A stretch of 64,000 nucleotides of DNA from Cenococcum geophilum 1.58 (taxonomy: Eukaryota > Ascomycota > Dothideomycetes > Gloniales > Gloniaceae), in assembly GCA_001692895.1 (NCBI GenBank), contig KV748207.1:806001-870000 (forward strand). Reading direction: 5' to 3'. Every line of letters begins with the position of its first letter. Positions within the stretch are counted from its first letter, which is position 1. Below are positions 44,548 to 57,092 of this stretch, piece by piece. A program made the position numbers and the translations under genes. The notes under the pieces are model-generated. The model had not been told where the DNA came from, ran no database searches, and saw nothing but the letters and a program-made list of their open reading frames with translations.

Positions 44548-47027
44548 TCATAGCGATAGCCTAGTATTCATTTCTAAGCTACATTCATCTTCCTATTAGG
44601 TGCTTCAAGTCTATTATTCCATAATAGTAGAGGATCTTCGCTCAAGGTTACATCTGAAGAGGTAATATGAATATGGTAGCCGCTTTCCTCTGTGAAGATA
44701 TCTCAAACAAGCTCGCGTAGCCAGTCAATTGTAGAGATCTGAGGCAGCTGAACAGTACATCCAGACGTGGAAACACTATGCGGAAGTCTTCGAGCGCGAA
44801 ATGCACTTTATTTAAAAGCTGTCGCATTATTCGTTGAGTGAAGAGTGGAGGATTAAAGAATGATAAAATGATGGCTCATTACAAAGCCGTCTAGCTTAGT
44901 GCCAAGCTGTCGACCTGGTGTCGATCACTACTAGGCTCTGGAAGGGCCAATGAGTTCTGCGAGGACTTAGCTTGAGTTACCTTGATAATATGAAAGCATA
45001 GCATACCTCTTTGCGAAGAGCCTTAATCGTTAGAGAGAGGTACGTGATCTTCTTCGGTGTGCTTGCGGGTCGGTGCTCCTGAAGGCGTTTAATACCTTTC
45101 AGATGTGGCTTCTGCGAAGAGGTCTCTTCGTAGATTTTTCCTTGGCTCTTTGAGGTCGCTTTCCTGTTGGTGCGTTTGGTAAACTGCAAAAAGAAAGAGC
45201 CCACCCGACCCCGCGGGCGGCTACCTGTTTACGAATGCGGACCTTGTTGATTGGTAGATGGGCGTTTAGAGACATGCTTATGTTGCCGTCGCGTTAAAGT
45301 AAGAGGAAGAGTGCTAGGTGAGGGTGTCATGTTCTATGATGGCAGGGTATCGAAAAGTGTAGCTGATAGTAGGTCGGGCAACGTGGACTAGAAGCGAGTT
45401 GATAAGGAAAGTAGTACAGTAAAATCTCTTTAGTATGATACCGTTGTTCGGCCGAGCGTATCGTAATACCAATGGTATTGTTATATCAAGAGTCACGTGT
45501 TGGGTGAATAAGTAGGAAAAAATGAGCTTAATACTAAAAAGGCTTGATTAAGGGGTGTAGATCGTAATGTAGAGGTTATCGCTATATACCCCATATCGTA
45601 TTAAGGAGATTTTACTGTATGCTGAGCATTTGTGAGCCAATTCGCAAAACAAAGCTGAAAACCTAGCATATGCATAGTAAATAGATGTATGGACGCGGTG
45701 AAAATGCACAGCTGTATGCTAATAAATAGCATAAAATCCAATTTGGTTGGCCGTGCTGCCTTGCCTCTGCGCACGATAGCTCCAACCACTCTCAATTCAT
45801 TTGCGATTCCAATATGCCGACTAAGCTCCTCAGTAAGAACAATTCGCCTAGTTACACATGGATGACCTTTCCCTGAATTCTTATTCTACGTTTGATTTAC
45901 GGCTTTTAATTGTTTCTTTGGATTCACGGGAAGCGGAGCACTGTACAGTTACGCATTTACCATTTCTTAGCCTTGATAAGGGAATTTAGGCTCGAGTTGA
46001 ACCAGGAGGTCTCTATTTATAACATTTTGTGACTTCCATGATTGTTTCTGCCTGAATTCTTCTGCCTGAATTTTGGGGCAGCTTTGAGTCATGGCCTTGT
46101 CCTATACTCATTGTTATCTCGTCCTGGTTCAGCCCCCGCCAATCACTGGATAATCCACTCACCTTGCGCTCAACCCAATCATACCCATCCACCCTCTCAG
46201 GCATAAAAAATCACACGTAAAGCATAAGCACAATCAAATGAAGCTGAACTTTCTCTTCTCTTTTCCATCCTCCCCTTTCCGGGGTCCCCCATCCATAAAT
46301 ACATCTACAGTCCTATTCAACCTCACCGCTTTTTCCTCAAATCTAGAAAAAAAAAAGAACTAGGCAGGGGCAAAACCCACCCAATGCTCCTACTAATGCA
46401 TTTCCGTTTCCATCTCATCACATCCCAGCCCTCATATCTCTCTCTCTTCAACATCACCTCTCGTCTGTTCCGCGTCCACACCCCTCCAATCGAACAACCC
46501 CAACATAACCCGGAGACAGAGGCAGAGAAATTCGTGACGCATCGCAGCCCGCCCCTTCAAAACGCCATAAAAACAATCTCCGCACCCCGAACACGCAAAA
46601 CCGGCACACACACCTACAAAAAACCAGGGGCAGGCCGGGATAGAAAAGAAAAAAAATAAATTTTAAGTCTGCAGCGAGATGCGTGAAGAGAACAAAAATG
46701 GCCCTGCTGACTTTGGAGAAACCCGGGATGAAAATGGTATGCAAGAGCGCGCCTTGCCGATCTAGGCGGCTGGCCGGCTGAAGACGAACGGAGGAAATGA
46801 ATGGGAACAAGTGGTTTAAGGGTTAAAACAAGTCGGGTGAAGCGAACGTCGTGAATAAGGTAATACTGATAGCGGCAGCGGCGGCGGCGGTGGTGCCCTC
46901 CAGCGACTGGCCTGAGGCGCTGGAGGCGGCGGGGAGGGGACCGATGCCGGAATGCAGTGACATCTGGATCGCTGCCGGGTACTGGAGATACGCCCTGGAG
47001 GAAGGGAGATGGAGGCGGGAGTCAATG
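44548..47027. other. Long intergenic stretch
   Basis: Short frames occur, for example 44977-45204 minus, which ends at a GTATGC donor-like sequence and could be a relic exon of the disrupted frame downstream; I cannot join them. From about 46,250 to 47,027 the sequence is rich in CCTCC and A-tracts and likely holds the 3' untranslated region of the SH3 gene. No tRNA or supportable gene seen. Confidence 0.5.
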
Positions 47028-48542
47028 TCATCGCAGCCCGTCCGGCTTCCCCTGCTCCAGCGGCTCCGGGCTCTCCCGCACGTCCTCCATGCTGCCGCCG
47101 AGCTCGAACTTCCGCGCAACCTTTGGATCCTCGCTCGTGCTCGCGCGGCGGCCGAACGGCAGGCCGTCCGCGTTCGTCGGCGTGCCGAGCAGGTGCTGCG
47201 GGTACGGGTGCAGGTCCTTGGAGCTGGTCGAGAAAGTGGACACGACGGGCGTGTAGCGCTCGTTGTTTTGCCCGCTGTGGTCCGCCTGCGTGGGCGTTCG
47301 TGCTTCGGGCCCCGCCGAGATGGGGCTCATGAGGCCCTCGTTGGATGCCAGCCCGGACCCGTTCATCAGCCCGCTCCACCCGCCTTCGATGTCCCGCAGC
47401 AGCCGCACGTATTCCTCCGGGACCAGCCCGCTCTCCCCTGTCTTGGGATCCTGGGCCACCAGCCAACCTTGCCCGTGGCGGTACGAGACTAGAATTACTT
47501 GGCCTTCGACGAGAGGTAGTTCGTTGTCGTTCTCGCGCGCGAAGTCGAACAGCGCAACCGCCTTTCCGTGCATTTCCTCGTCCGGAGAGGCAATGGTGAA
47601 TTGGTAGTCGCGTGAGTAGCGGCTCTCGTTCTGCGAGAAGTCTTCCGGTGATGAGGAGTCTGACATCTCCTCATCTGACGCGTAGCCTGGAGCTTCTTCA
47701 TCCGTGTAGCTGCGCCTGGGCAATGTGGTTGCAAAGTGCGAATCGCGCCGTGAGTCGGAGGCAGGCACACTAAGCAAAGGTATCGACTGGTTCAGGTTGT
47801 TCGGCGGGTAGGTGATGTATTCTCCGCCCGGCCCGTTGGCAGATTCATTCACTTCGCTGACGTAGTACATGTGGTTTCCATCGCCGTTTGTGCCTGTGTA
47901 TGATGCGCGACGGCCATCATCGAATCCTCTCCGTCCTCGTGTTTGATCAAAGTCCACCACGTTCGACTTGTGCTTCTTGTGCCTTACGCTCGTGACTACA
48001 GGACTGTGTATGTCTTCGTCTTCGCTCCATGGCGGCCCATCGGCATACGATGTCTGCGGCAGCTGTTCCCCATGCTCCCAGCCTCCAGCCGACCAGCTCC
48101 CTCGAGCGCCGTCCCACACCGGAGGGGGATCTGACAACCTCCGATTGACTTCGCTTGCTGGGGTTGATATCTCCGAGGCCTGTTCGGGTAGAGGACCGTA
48201 GAAGAGGGGATGTAATGGACCATATGCGAAGTCGCGCACTAATGTGTAGGGTAGGCTCGAGTGGAAGAGTGGGAAGACGGTCGATTGAGGTCGCGAGCGG
48301 GAAGAGTGTGTGTTGGATGCGTTGGAGAAGGTGGATAGTCGTTTGTTCGCATAGGAAGGTACTCGCTGGAGGCTGGCTTTTGAGGGTGGCGAAGTTATTA
48401 ATGGTGGCAAGGAAGTGGGATTAGCGTTGGGAGACGACGTCGGTGGTGGTGAGGATGTCGAGGAGTGGTGGTGTGAAAGGACGGCCGCCATTTCTGGTTG
48501 ACTTTGCCGTCCGTAGACTTCTGCTTCCGAAATGGCCTCCAA
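47028..48542 (-). CDS. NBP2: SH3-domain protein, Nbp2/Skb5-like
   Basis: A single-exon gene of 504 residues. The first 320 residues are low-complexity, rich in Ser, Pro and acidic patches. One SH3 domain lies at about residues 324-382: ALFDF start, NDNELPLVEGQ, SYRHGQGWLVAQDP, GLVPEEYV end. That domain closely resembles the one of yeast Nbp2 and fission yeast Skb5, which bring the PP2C phosphatase Ptc1 or PAK kinases to MAP-kinase modules of cell-wall and osmotic stress. Function by analogy: cytoplasmic adaptor in HOG/cell-wall signalling. The C-terminal 120 residues have no domain I recognise. The ATG at 48542 is the first Met of the frame. Confidence 0.78.
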   Translation of the reverse strand: MEAISEAEVYGRQSQPEMAAVLSHHHSSTSSPPPTSSPNANPTSLPPLITSPPSKASLQRVPSYANKRLSTFSNASNTHSSRSRPQSTVFPLFHSSLPYTLVRDFAYGPLHPLFYGPLPEQASEISTPASEVNRRLSDPPPVWDGARGSWSAGGWEHGEQLPQTSYADGPPWSEDEDIHSPVVTSVRHKKHKSNVVDFDQTRGRRGFDDGRRASYTGTNGDGNHMYYVSEVNESANGPGGEYITYPPNNLNQSIPLLSVPASDSRRDSHFATTLPRRSYTDEEAPGYASDEEMSDSSSPEDFSQNESRYSRDYQFTIASPDEEMHGKAVALFDFARENDNELPLVEGQVILVSYRHGQGWLVAQDPKTGESGLVPEEYVRLLRDIEGGWSGLMNGSGLASNEGLMSPISAGPEARTPTQADHSGQNNERYTPVVSTFSTSSKDLHPYPQHLLGTPTNADGLPFGRRASTSEDPKVARKFELGGSMEDVRESPEPLEQGKPDGLR

Positions 48543-49760
48543 GATTAGTGCTATTGTCTTTGTTTCCGCGACGGTGGGTTTCTTGTTATTGGGGGCTATC
48601 GGGCTTGTGGTAGATGGATTCCTTAGCCCGAAGAAGGTTGGGGGGTCGACAGAAGATAGCCAAGCGGATTAATTATGCGAAGGAGGTTTGTTAGGAGGGT
48701 CGCAACGTGCGGGAGGGCGTGCGGGAAGTGCAGTTAGTCACTGCAATGTCGAAACAAGTTGGCGCAAAGGTATCTCAGCGCTTGACATTGACAGGTGGAA
48801 AGGTAGAGGCAGTTGGATGTTGGGCCGGCCGCGCGCAAAAGGTGCAGGTTGCAGATGGAGCGGCCGTTAGTATTCGAATCACAGCTCAGCCCTTGGAAGC
48901 TTGTGCCTGGGCCTGGGGCGTGGTTACAAAGGGAATGGCTGAGATGAGGCTCCGGCGCAAATGCTCTCAGGCAGATCTCGCGGTGGATAGGCCAGAATGA
49001 CCGCCAATCGATAAAAGGGAGCGCTTGATCCGCTTCTGGAATACAGCAGAATTGGATCAATGCGCGGGCTTGCTGACACGACCGGGTGCCTGGAATGAAG
49101 ATATTCGCTGTGAAGGCGCCTCTCCGGAAGCGCTGGCCGGGGTGGGAAAGCGTTGGCGCTAAGACTTGCCCAGTCGACTGGAGAAGCAGAGGCGGATGGA
49201 TGGTGTTGGAGAAGTTGACCCAAGACGCCAAAGAGGGCGAGGAAGCCTAGGGGAGGAGGAAAGAAACGTGTATAAAGTCGGAGTCTCGGCGGACAGGTAA
49301 TAGGCAAGCAAGGGAAGATGGGGATGTCGGTGAAGAGAAGTCGTTGAAGCGTGCACGAGTTGTACTGCGCTCTGCAGTTCTATTTTTATCTTGCAAGGCG
49401 AGGGGACGGGGCAGCTAGAGGCCGATTGGCGGTTTTAGGTGGGATTATTGGATTAGGTGAATAGGCACTCGCAAAGACATGATGGAGCCAGCAGTAGGAC
49501 TCGAGGTAGGGCAGATGTGTTTTTAAAAGAGCAAAGCGAAGGAGGCGATGGGTATTCAGTAATATCTGGGGGGCGGTTTCGTGGTAGTGGACGCTTCGAG
49601 TTGGCCGATCCGCCGTTCGTGAGCGGCTTAAGGTAGCTTGAAACGCTCTAACGCATTCTCAGAGACCCCGCGTTTTTCACTCACTTCATAAGCAAGTGGG
49701 CCGGCCGCCTTAAAGAGGGTGGAGTGCATCGGCCGCGAATAACAAAGAAGCCAAAGGCAC

Positions 49761-49801
49761 AGCAGTAGCAGTAGCAGCAGCAGTAGAAGCAGCAGCAGTA
49801 G
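49761..49801. repeat. AGC/AGT trinucleotide repeat
   Basis: Imperfect GTAGCAGTAGCAGCAGCAG-type run, giving Cys/Leu-rich artefactual frames on the minus strand. Confidence 0.8.
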
Positions 49802-50215
49802 AGATTCAACGTTAACCCGGAAGAGTCGCGTGTAGGCTGGTGGCCCAACCCACCATCGGTAGCAGGACTGTTGGATTTGGAACAAGGATGGATGGGACGT
49901 GGTGGCTCTTTTATCGGGCCGTTATTTTTGTCGGAGGCATGTGACGAAGACACAATTGCTAATACAGCTGTTGTAGCGGCAGTGCTATCCTAGGGCTTTC
50001 AGGAACAAGCAGTCATCTCCGACGTCGACGGCGCGTGTCAGAGCTACCTTGCCCTATCGATGATATCACGCATTGGAGACGGAGACGGGCCATAATATCT
50101 TCAGCCCGCCTACCTTTTCCAGAAGATTGGGATCGCCAACGCCACCTGGGCGCCTTTCTGGTCCGCCCGTTAACTTAATCAGCGGGCCTTTGGTGTGGAG
50201 ACCATTATCTCGTAA

Positions 50216-50310
50216 CCAGACGTCCACCAATCAGCGCTTGATTACATCAGCTATGAGCGCGGACGTCTGGGAGTAGTTAGCGAGATTTTGTATGCAATTC
50301 TCATACAAAA
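50216..50310. repeat. Two adjacent inverted repeats followed by a GCGAGATTT motif
   Basis: CCAGACGTCC (50216-50225) pairs with GGACGTCTGG (50261-50270). TTTTGTATG (50286-50294) pairs with CATACAAAA (50302-50310). Between them sits GCGAGATTTT, like the internal arm motif of the Mutator-like element at 42568. It may be one end of a related element; I did not find a second end. Confidence 0.4.
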
Positions 50311-51767
50311 CTTGGCGCCACATAAACACACAAATTATCAACTCCACCACTAACCAGCCCCTTCACCGACAAAAGCTCGACGTTACGTTTATCAGTTCAT
50401 TAAGGCGATTCAGAGAGTGCTTTTATTTTTATCAGCAGAGTAGTGGTTCCTGTCACATTTTATCCGCAAAACAAGGCTGGCCACAAATCTTTACCTAAAA
50501 ACCCATCAAAGGCCCCCTAAAGGCCTCTACAAACTCAAATGCAACCATAAAGCTATATAGGAAGGCCCTACACGAGGCTCTGTGGGCACTATTTGTCGTC
50601 GTCGTTGTCGTTGAGTAGAGCCTCTGTACGTAGAGCTGTACACACTTATCTAGCTGCCAAGCCTTTCTTACAAGTGCTTAAAGTACGATAATAATCTACC
50701 CACTAAAAATCGGGCATAAAAAATAACATGGCGTTCTTTACTGTGTTCTTTTAGTACTTCTACTTACTAGGAATTTTTATAAAAGTTATAGGTATCTATA
50801 TAATTTGCCTTAAAGTAGATATATATTGGCCCTAATTGTAACGTGTCCCGCTCCACGTCGCCATGTGGCCAAAAGACAGACAGTGCGAGTCTATCGCGAC
50901 TGTTGCGGGATCCATTACAATAGCTTGCAAAACCGGCTTCACTTTTACACACGCAGGTGTTATTTCAACCCCTGTCTTACAAGGAGACCCTAGTCTACGC
51001 TTGGTCAATCATCAAGTATGACTAAGCGGCTGTTTAGGGCCAGATATTTTGCAGAGTTCAAGCAGCAACTCGTAGGCTTGGCAAAAATGTTTTATTACAA
51101 TTACGGTTATTCAGACTAACAATCCTCCCATCTCAGCCACAATGCCACAGCTCGTCAAAGCAGAGGTACAGTATGTGCGGATCACTCCGACAGGACAGGG
51201 TTCAGGTCTATAACGCGGTGCCATTCAGTGATCCGCACTCCAGCCGCACCCTAATGTATGCGATAATGAAGCATAACAGAAGCTATAGCTAATTGGCTGA
51301 AGAGAGGGGCATATCGCTAATCACAGGTGACGAGCAGCTGTGCGGGCTTGTGTCCATGTCCTGTAGGAAGGGCTTTCCGCCCCAGTCGCTGTCCCTGCCT
51401 GAACTTAACCCAATACGCACAAGGCTGCATGTTCTACCATTCCACCTCCGATTTTTGGACAGATATGACTGTTTTGAACTCTAAGAACTTTCTACACAAG
51501 TGTGGCGGGTTTCGGCTCAAGTGACCACCACGTCACTGGCTCAGTACCATCTAGCATTTAACTGTTTAGTTTCACTGTGATGTAGTGTTACGTTTTTACC
51601 GGTACGATGATAGGTTCTCGTTTTAGATATTTTCACATACTCTTACAAGATTCAGATCCGCTGTGTTGATTCCGCCGAACAACCCAACGTAATTCCTGCG
51701 AATAAGCCAACTACAAGTTGTCCCGATAGATACTCATTACTAGCTGCTGACCAAGGGCCCATCAAAG

Positions 51768-54340
51768 ATGGATCTCTATGCGGCGGCGAGAAAGGGAACT
51801 GTGCGCGAAGTGCAGGAGGCACTCAATAATTGCGCAGACGTCAACAACCAAGATGATAAATACGGTCGGACACCGCTCTCTTGGGCAGCAGAGGGGAATG
51901 TGGAGGTGGTGGAATGGCTGCTCGAGAAGGACGGCATTAGCCTAAACTCTAAAGACAATAACGGCCGAACACCACTTTCATGGGCAGCAGAGAAGAGGAA
52001 TTACGGGGTGGTGCGGCTACTGCTCGAGAAGGACGACATCGATCTGAACTCCAAAGACAACAATGGTCGGACACCGCTCTCGTGGGCAGCTGAGGGGGGG
52101 AATGGGGAGGTGGTACAAGGCCTGCTCAGGGATAACAGCATTGGCCTAAACTCCAAAGACAACAATGGCCGAACACCGCTCTCGTGGGCAGCAGGGAAAG
52201 GGAATGAGTGGGCAGTACTGCAACTGCTTAAGGAGGACGGCATTGACCTAAACTCTAAAGATTATAACGGCCGGACACCACTCTCATGGGCAGCAGAGAA
52301 GGGGGATAGGGAGGTGGTACAATGCCTGCTCTCGAAGGACGGCATTGACGTGAACTACAAAGACAACAATGGTCGGACACCGCTCTCGTGGGCAGCAGAG
52401 AAGAGGAATGAGAAGGTGGTACAATGGCTGCTCTCGAAGGACGGCATTGACGTAAACTCCAGAGACACCAATGGCTGGACACCGCTCTTGTGGGCAGCAG
52501 AGAACAGTCACCTAGTGCTAGTGAGGCTGCTTGCGCAAAGAGACAGAATCACACTGCATACGCTCGTCCGGGAAAGAAAAGAGTCTCTGGTTCGACTACT
52601 TCTCGATGCCAAATATGATGTCAATACCAGGGATGCTCTAGGCAAATCTCCATTGCACATTGCAATTTCTTCTCGGTATGTGGAGATAGCAACTATTCTC
52701 ATCTCTTTCAACGCAACCGACATCAACCTGAAGGATAATGATGGTATAACTCCATTACGTTTGGCGATTCAGATTGAATGTCCCGATCTCATTAAGTCGC
52801 TGCTCGAGAGGTCGGCACTTTCAGAGGATATTATGGTTGATGAATGGCGTAAAGCATATGGAAAACAGGCATCAGATATTGTGATGCTGTCGGAAAGAGA
52901 CAGTCATGAAAAGTCTGTGTGCTTTATAGCCGAAGAGGAATCAGCTCAGGTTTCAATTGAAAGCGGGACAGACCGACGTCTCTTGTGAGTTATTGATCTC
53001 CTCTATATCTATGAAGGAAGCTTAACCTTTGCCAGTCTAATTTCACACAACTGTACCTGGCAAAGTGGATTGATTCCCGGTCCCAAGATCAAATTGGCGC
53101 CCTACAGACTGGAAATTTCCTCACAACGACGCGATGGCGGCCAAGATGATACCATTTCTGTCGCTATTCGGTTTCCCGCCGAGGATTTAGAACACCAAGA
53201 ACCCTCCAAGATACCAGACTGGGACACATGCAGAATAACATGGACCATGACGCCACCCTCGAACCCAAAGGGCGATCGATATTGGAAGTCGCTAGACCAC
53301 TTCAGCATGATGTCATTTGGTTGGATACCGGACGATGGTGCTGACTTCTTCAAGCAGTTCATACTCTATCTAAAAGAAAGATGGTTAAGACTCTGTGATC
53401 TAGCTAGAGATCATCTAACCGTCCGTGTGAGTTGGGCTGAGCTTGCGCTAAGTTTTGGTTGACCTGCTAATTGGTTATATACTCCAGCGTCTTTACCAAC
53501 TGCGTTGGGAAGGGAAGAATCCTGGACTAATTGGTTACTTAGCGAATGATGCACAGAGGTGGGCCGAGTTTCGTAGCAGCTTGCAGGACCAAGTTCGAAG
53601 GGCCCGAAAATTTGCTGTGGAATACGGTCAACGCTACAACGAAAACCAGATTCCGAAAGATACGCTGCAGGTAATAGGTGAATTTGAATCTAGAGTTAGT
53701 GATCTGATCAACGAGTTGGATCAAACAGTAAGAGATCTTCTACAGATTGTTGGTACTCTGACTATTCCAACAATTTCATCCGAGCTCACCCTACTCAGGA
53801 GTTTGCCTGGGTCTCGATGAGCGAGACCAGAATCTCGACCAGATTGGGACAGAATGTCATGCTTCTGACGTATGTCAGCATCTTCTATTTGCCCTTAGGC
53901 TTCTGCGCAGTAAGTATCTCTGACCTTGCTCGCTATAATTGCCACCGTGCCATTCAGAACAGCCTATATCGAGCGAGTACTGATGCAAGTATATGGGTCT
54001 GTAGGCGCTCTGGGCCATTCCAAATATTACCGACAGCGCGACTCGGAATCCTTTCGTCATTACTGCGACCGTTGTTGGATTGGCGACCTTAGTTGTTACC
54101 TTCAATCTCGATATTATTGTGGGACTGTACTATGATCAGAGAGCGAATTTAGTGAAAGAAATGCGGCTAGATGACAGCTGGAAAGAATTGGGAACGAAAC
54201 TCCAAGGATCCAGTCCTAACCGAAGGACACCGCCTGATTGGTGGCTGGCTGTATACTTGATACACAAATTAATGAGAGTAGTGGGAAAGAAGGGGAGGAA
54301 GGGTGATGTGGAGTCGATGCCACCTGATGACGAATCATAA
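51768..54340 (+). CDS. Ankyrin-repeat protein fused to a CorA-like membrane module
   Basis: Five exons are inferred (51768-52984, 53036-53426, 53488-53748, 53799-53909, 54005-54340), totalling 2,316 nt and 771 residues. Residues about 32-300 hold six nearly identical 33-34-residue ankyrin repeats (GRTPLSWAAE start, LNSKDNN end) and diverged ones behind them. After about residue 405 comes a region like fungal CorA-type proteins: a long helical stretch with ARKFAVEYGQRY and LDQTVRDLLQIEFAWVS, then a membrane segment at about 644-660 (LLTYVSIFYLPLGFCA) and a second at about 680-702. Canonical CorA Mg2+ channels have GMN after the first helix; here AALWAIPN stands instead, so ion selectivity is uncertain. 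Donor GTTGGT of intron 3 is weak. Confidence 0.8.
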
Positions 54341-55369
54341 TTTCCGTGCACTGTATTTCCATTCAAATGATTCTCTACAGCGGGGAGGATCGTAGGCTTC
54401 AAAGTCTAAGAACGAATACCCGAAACGCACGTTGAATCATTGACTTGAATGAGAATACGACATGGGCCGAGCTGGGCTCATTGAGGGACACAGGTCAGGA
54501 ACGATGACAGTCTCACTGTCGAGGTCGCCGTCACAGGTTACCAGTCCTATGATTAAATCATGCAACTCTTTCTCTCTGCGCGGCCCGGACTTTCACTAAG
54601 TGGCAGGACGGAGTGTTTAAATAAAGCAGTTCAGAATTTGCAAATTAGCAGACACATAACATCGTATTGCTGCTCGCCAATGATTGGTGGTCCGGAACTA
54701 GGGGTATCCCTAGCCAACAAGGGTCCAATGGTTGTGTGATTGCGAAAAGGTGAAGCCGATGTTGCAAGCAATTGTACTGTACAGCAAACAAGACCGACAG
54801 GATCAAGCCGAGAAGCTTGAAACGGTTTAGCGTGCTGGTAAAACCTCGGCAGAAGGTCTGGCTCGAGATAGAACCGTTCGTGAGCCTCAACTCCACGCTT
54901 TGTCTTGAATCAAATTTCATGCTCCACCTCATCCGCTTGTCCTTCTTAATTTCCACAACGTGCCAGATAGAGCGCCTCTCTACATATATAGCTTCTCTAG
55001 ATATAGACAACCGAGTCTCATATTTCCTTGAATTTTTCTGTCATCGTTCCGGTAAGTGGATGCCTCGTATTCCCATTGCCTCACATCCTCGAGTAGCTAT
55101 TGCCCATGCCATATGATGACTACCATATTGGAGCTGTCCTATCTCCTACGGGAATGCGGACAAATCAAATATACGCAAAACAACTATCTGAACTGCGAAA
55201 CCGCGTGCATCTCGCCATTCTACAGCTCCCACTGCCGAGTGAAAATCCTGTGCTGATAGCGTGCATGAAGATTCAGCTGCAATACGGGCAACTACTTCGA
55301 CGAGACATCTAGCCCACTCCTCCACTGTCGTTTCCTCAAACCACCGCTACCTCCTCTTACACCCTCACA
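54341..55369. other. Intergenic region between two plus-strand genes
   Basis: It should contain the 3' end of the ankyrin gene transcript and the promoter of SSU72, including a pyrimidine-rich stretch just before the SSU72 start (about 55,310-55,368). Open frames on both strands at 54,645-55,256 lack recognisable motifs. Confidence 0.55.
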
Positions 55370-56388
55370 ATGTCAGCCGACCCTCGACTCGCACGCTCAC
55401 GGCCGCAGCAACCCACGACGGTCCCGCCTCCGCCGCCGCCGCCGCCACCGGTAGAAGCGCACCCGGACTCAACAAAAATGGCCGTCGACGGCGCCAAAGA
55501 CGCTCAGCCGCAAGAAGGCGTAGTAAAAGACGGCTTCAAGCTGCGATTCTGCACAGTATGCGCCAGCAACAACAACAGGTATGTCCTTTCCCAATTTTAG
55601 ATATTGCTGCAGAGAACTCCCCTCACTCCCCCAACGTCCACGCCCACACCTGTCTCCGCAGCACACCCACACACCCCATTCGTATCCTCACCACTCTCGC
55701 CTCATCTCACCAGCAACTAATCACCCACAGATCAATGGAATCCCACCTCCGCCTCGCCACCGCCTCGCTCCCCGTCATCTCCTTCGGCACCGGCTCGCTG
55801 GTCCGGCTCCCAGGACCGTCCATAACGCAACCAAACGTCTACTCGTTCAACAGCACGACGTACCGCGCGATCCACGCCGAGCTCGCCAACCAGAACACGG
55901 CGCTCTACAACGCCAACGGCCTCCTGCCCATGCTCGCCCGCAACCTCGGCATAAAATCCTACCCGGAGCGCTTCCAGGACTGGGTGCCGGGGAAGCCGCG
56001 CCTCGACCACGCCGCCGACAAGGGCGCGCCGGGCACCGAGGCCGGCGTCGTCGACGCCATCATCACCTGCGAGGAGCGCTGCTTCGACGCCGTGCTCGAC
56101 GACCTGCTGAATAAAGGCGGCAGGCTGAACAGGCCCGTCCATGTCTTCAATGTCGATATCCGGGATAACCACGAGGAGGCCCTGGTGGGTGGGCGCGCCA
56201 TTCTGGATCTGGCCGTGAGGCTGAACGAGTGTGCGGCGCGGGAGAGGGAGGTGCATGGGGAGGGTGAGTGGGAGCGGGGGAGCGGGAAGGCGAGGGAGGG
56301 GTTTGATGAGAAGGTGCCGGAGATTTTGGGGGAGTGGCAGGTGCGGTGGCCGGGGTTGCCGGCGCTGTGGACGCTGGCGTGGTTTTAG
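55370..56388 (+). CDS. SSU72: SSU72, RNA polymerase II CTD phosphatase
   Basis: Two exons (55370-55578 and 55731-56388) give 867 nt and 288 residues. The catalytic CX5R loop is C64-ASNNN-R70 ([17 protein letters not shown]), and the general-acid Asp lies in [10 protein letters not shown]. Ssu72 removes phosphate from Ser5 and Ser7 of the polymerase CTD and works in the cleavage/polyadenylation factor complex in the nucleus. The protein is longer than yeast Ssu72 (about 206 residues) because of a proline-rich N-terminal extension (nine prolines in a row) and a charged insertion near residues 245-265. The 152-bp intron splits the codon of the catalytic Arg. A second Met at about residue 37 is possible as the start. 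Confidence 0.93.
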
Positions 56389-57092
56389 CGGGTTTGGCTG
56401 CTCTTAATTGATTTTACAAGTCTGGGCGGATGGATGGATGGACGGGTGGGTAGGTGGGTGACGCTGATGGGTTAATGCATAGCGACGGCGCTGCTGGAGT
56501 TAGATATTTTGGCTGGATACAGGATCATGGAGGTCCTCTTGTGTATGTCGCTCTCTAGACTTCACACCCTTATACGCTGAGCACTCAGAATACTAGATAC
56601 CCATTCCTTCTCTCTCTGCAGCTAGCGATACCTACATTTCCCTCGTCCCCGACAACCTCCCTTCACTCATCCCATCAAAATTCCACCGGAAGCAAAGCAA
56701 TGATATCCGCTATCCACACGGTGCCATCTCGCCCAAAGAAAACGCCAGCCATGACACCACTCGCTCCCATGCCAAACCAAGGGGGAAAATATGCAAGAAA
56801 AGACACAGGTATCCATACTCACTCGCTTGCAATTGCTCAGGAGCTGTTCTCGCAGTAGCAGCCACCGTACCCGGACCCGATGTAACATGCGAAGGAGAAG
56901 TTTAAAAAACAAAAAGTCAAAAAAAGGTATAGGACAAAGGAAACAGAACATATCAGTACGGGAAACTCTCACTGGAGATGCGTGGATAACGCGAGCTTTA
57001 CGCATAAAATGCTTGCTCGGGTAGTAGTTTGCAGTAGGTGACTAATGCCACCAGTATATGGTATAATGGGGTAATTTAGAAATAGGTGAGGC
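56389..57092. other. Intergenic region between convergent genes
   Basis: It holds the 3' untranslated regions of SSU72 and of the 1,390-residue gene. A GGATGGATGGACGGGTGGGTAGG simple run lies near 56,425-56,460. No gene seen. Confidence 0.6.

Larger units (their letters stand above)
48543..51767. other. 3.2-kb intergenic region
   Basis: It separates two divergently transcribed genes and must contain both promoters. Small open frames on both strands (48734-49307 and others) have no motif. A trinucleotide (CAG/TAG) run lies at 49761-49801 and a set of hairpins at 50216-50310, listed separately. I see no gene. Confidence 0.5.

Noticed and set aside
46816-47607. Arg/Ala/Pro-rich frames overlapping the 3' end of the SH3 gene
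   Set aside because: They are shadows of the GC-rich coding strand and lack motifs; the SH3 frame explains the sequence.
48734-49307. Two minus-strand frames upstream of the SH3 gene
   Set aside because: No motif, no splice-linked partner and overlap in two frames; more likely promoter or 5' untranslated sequence.
55581-56256. Open frames overlapping SSU72 on both strands
   Set aside because: The CX5R loop and two-exon structure of SSU72 account for this region.
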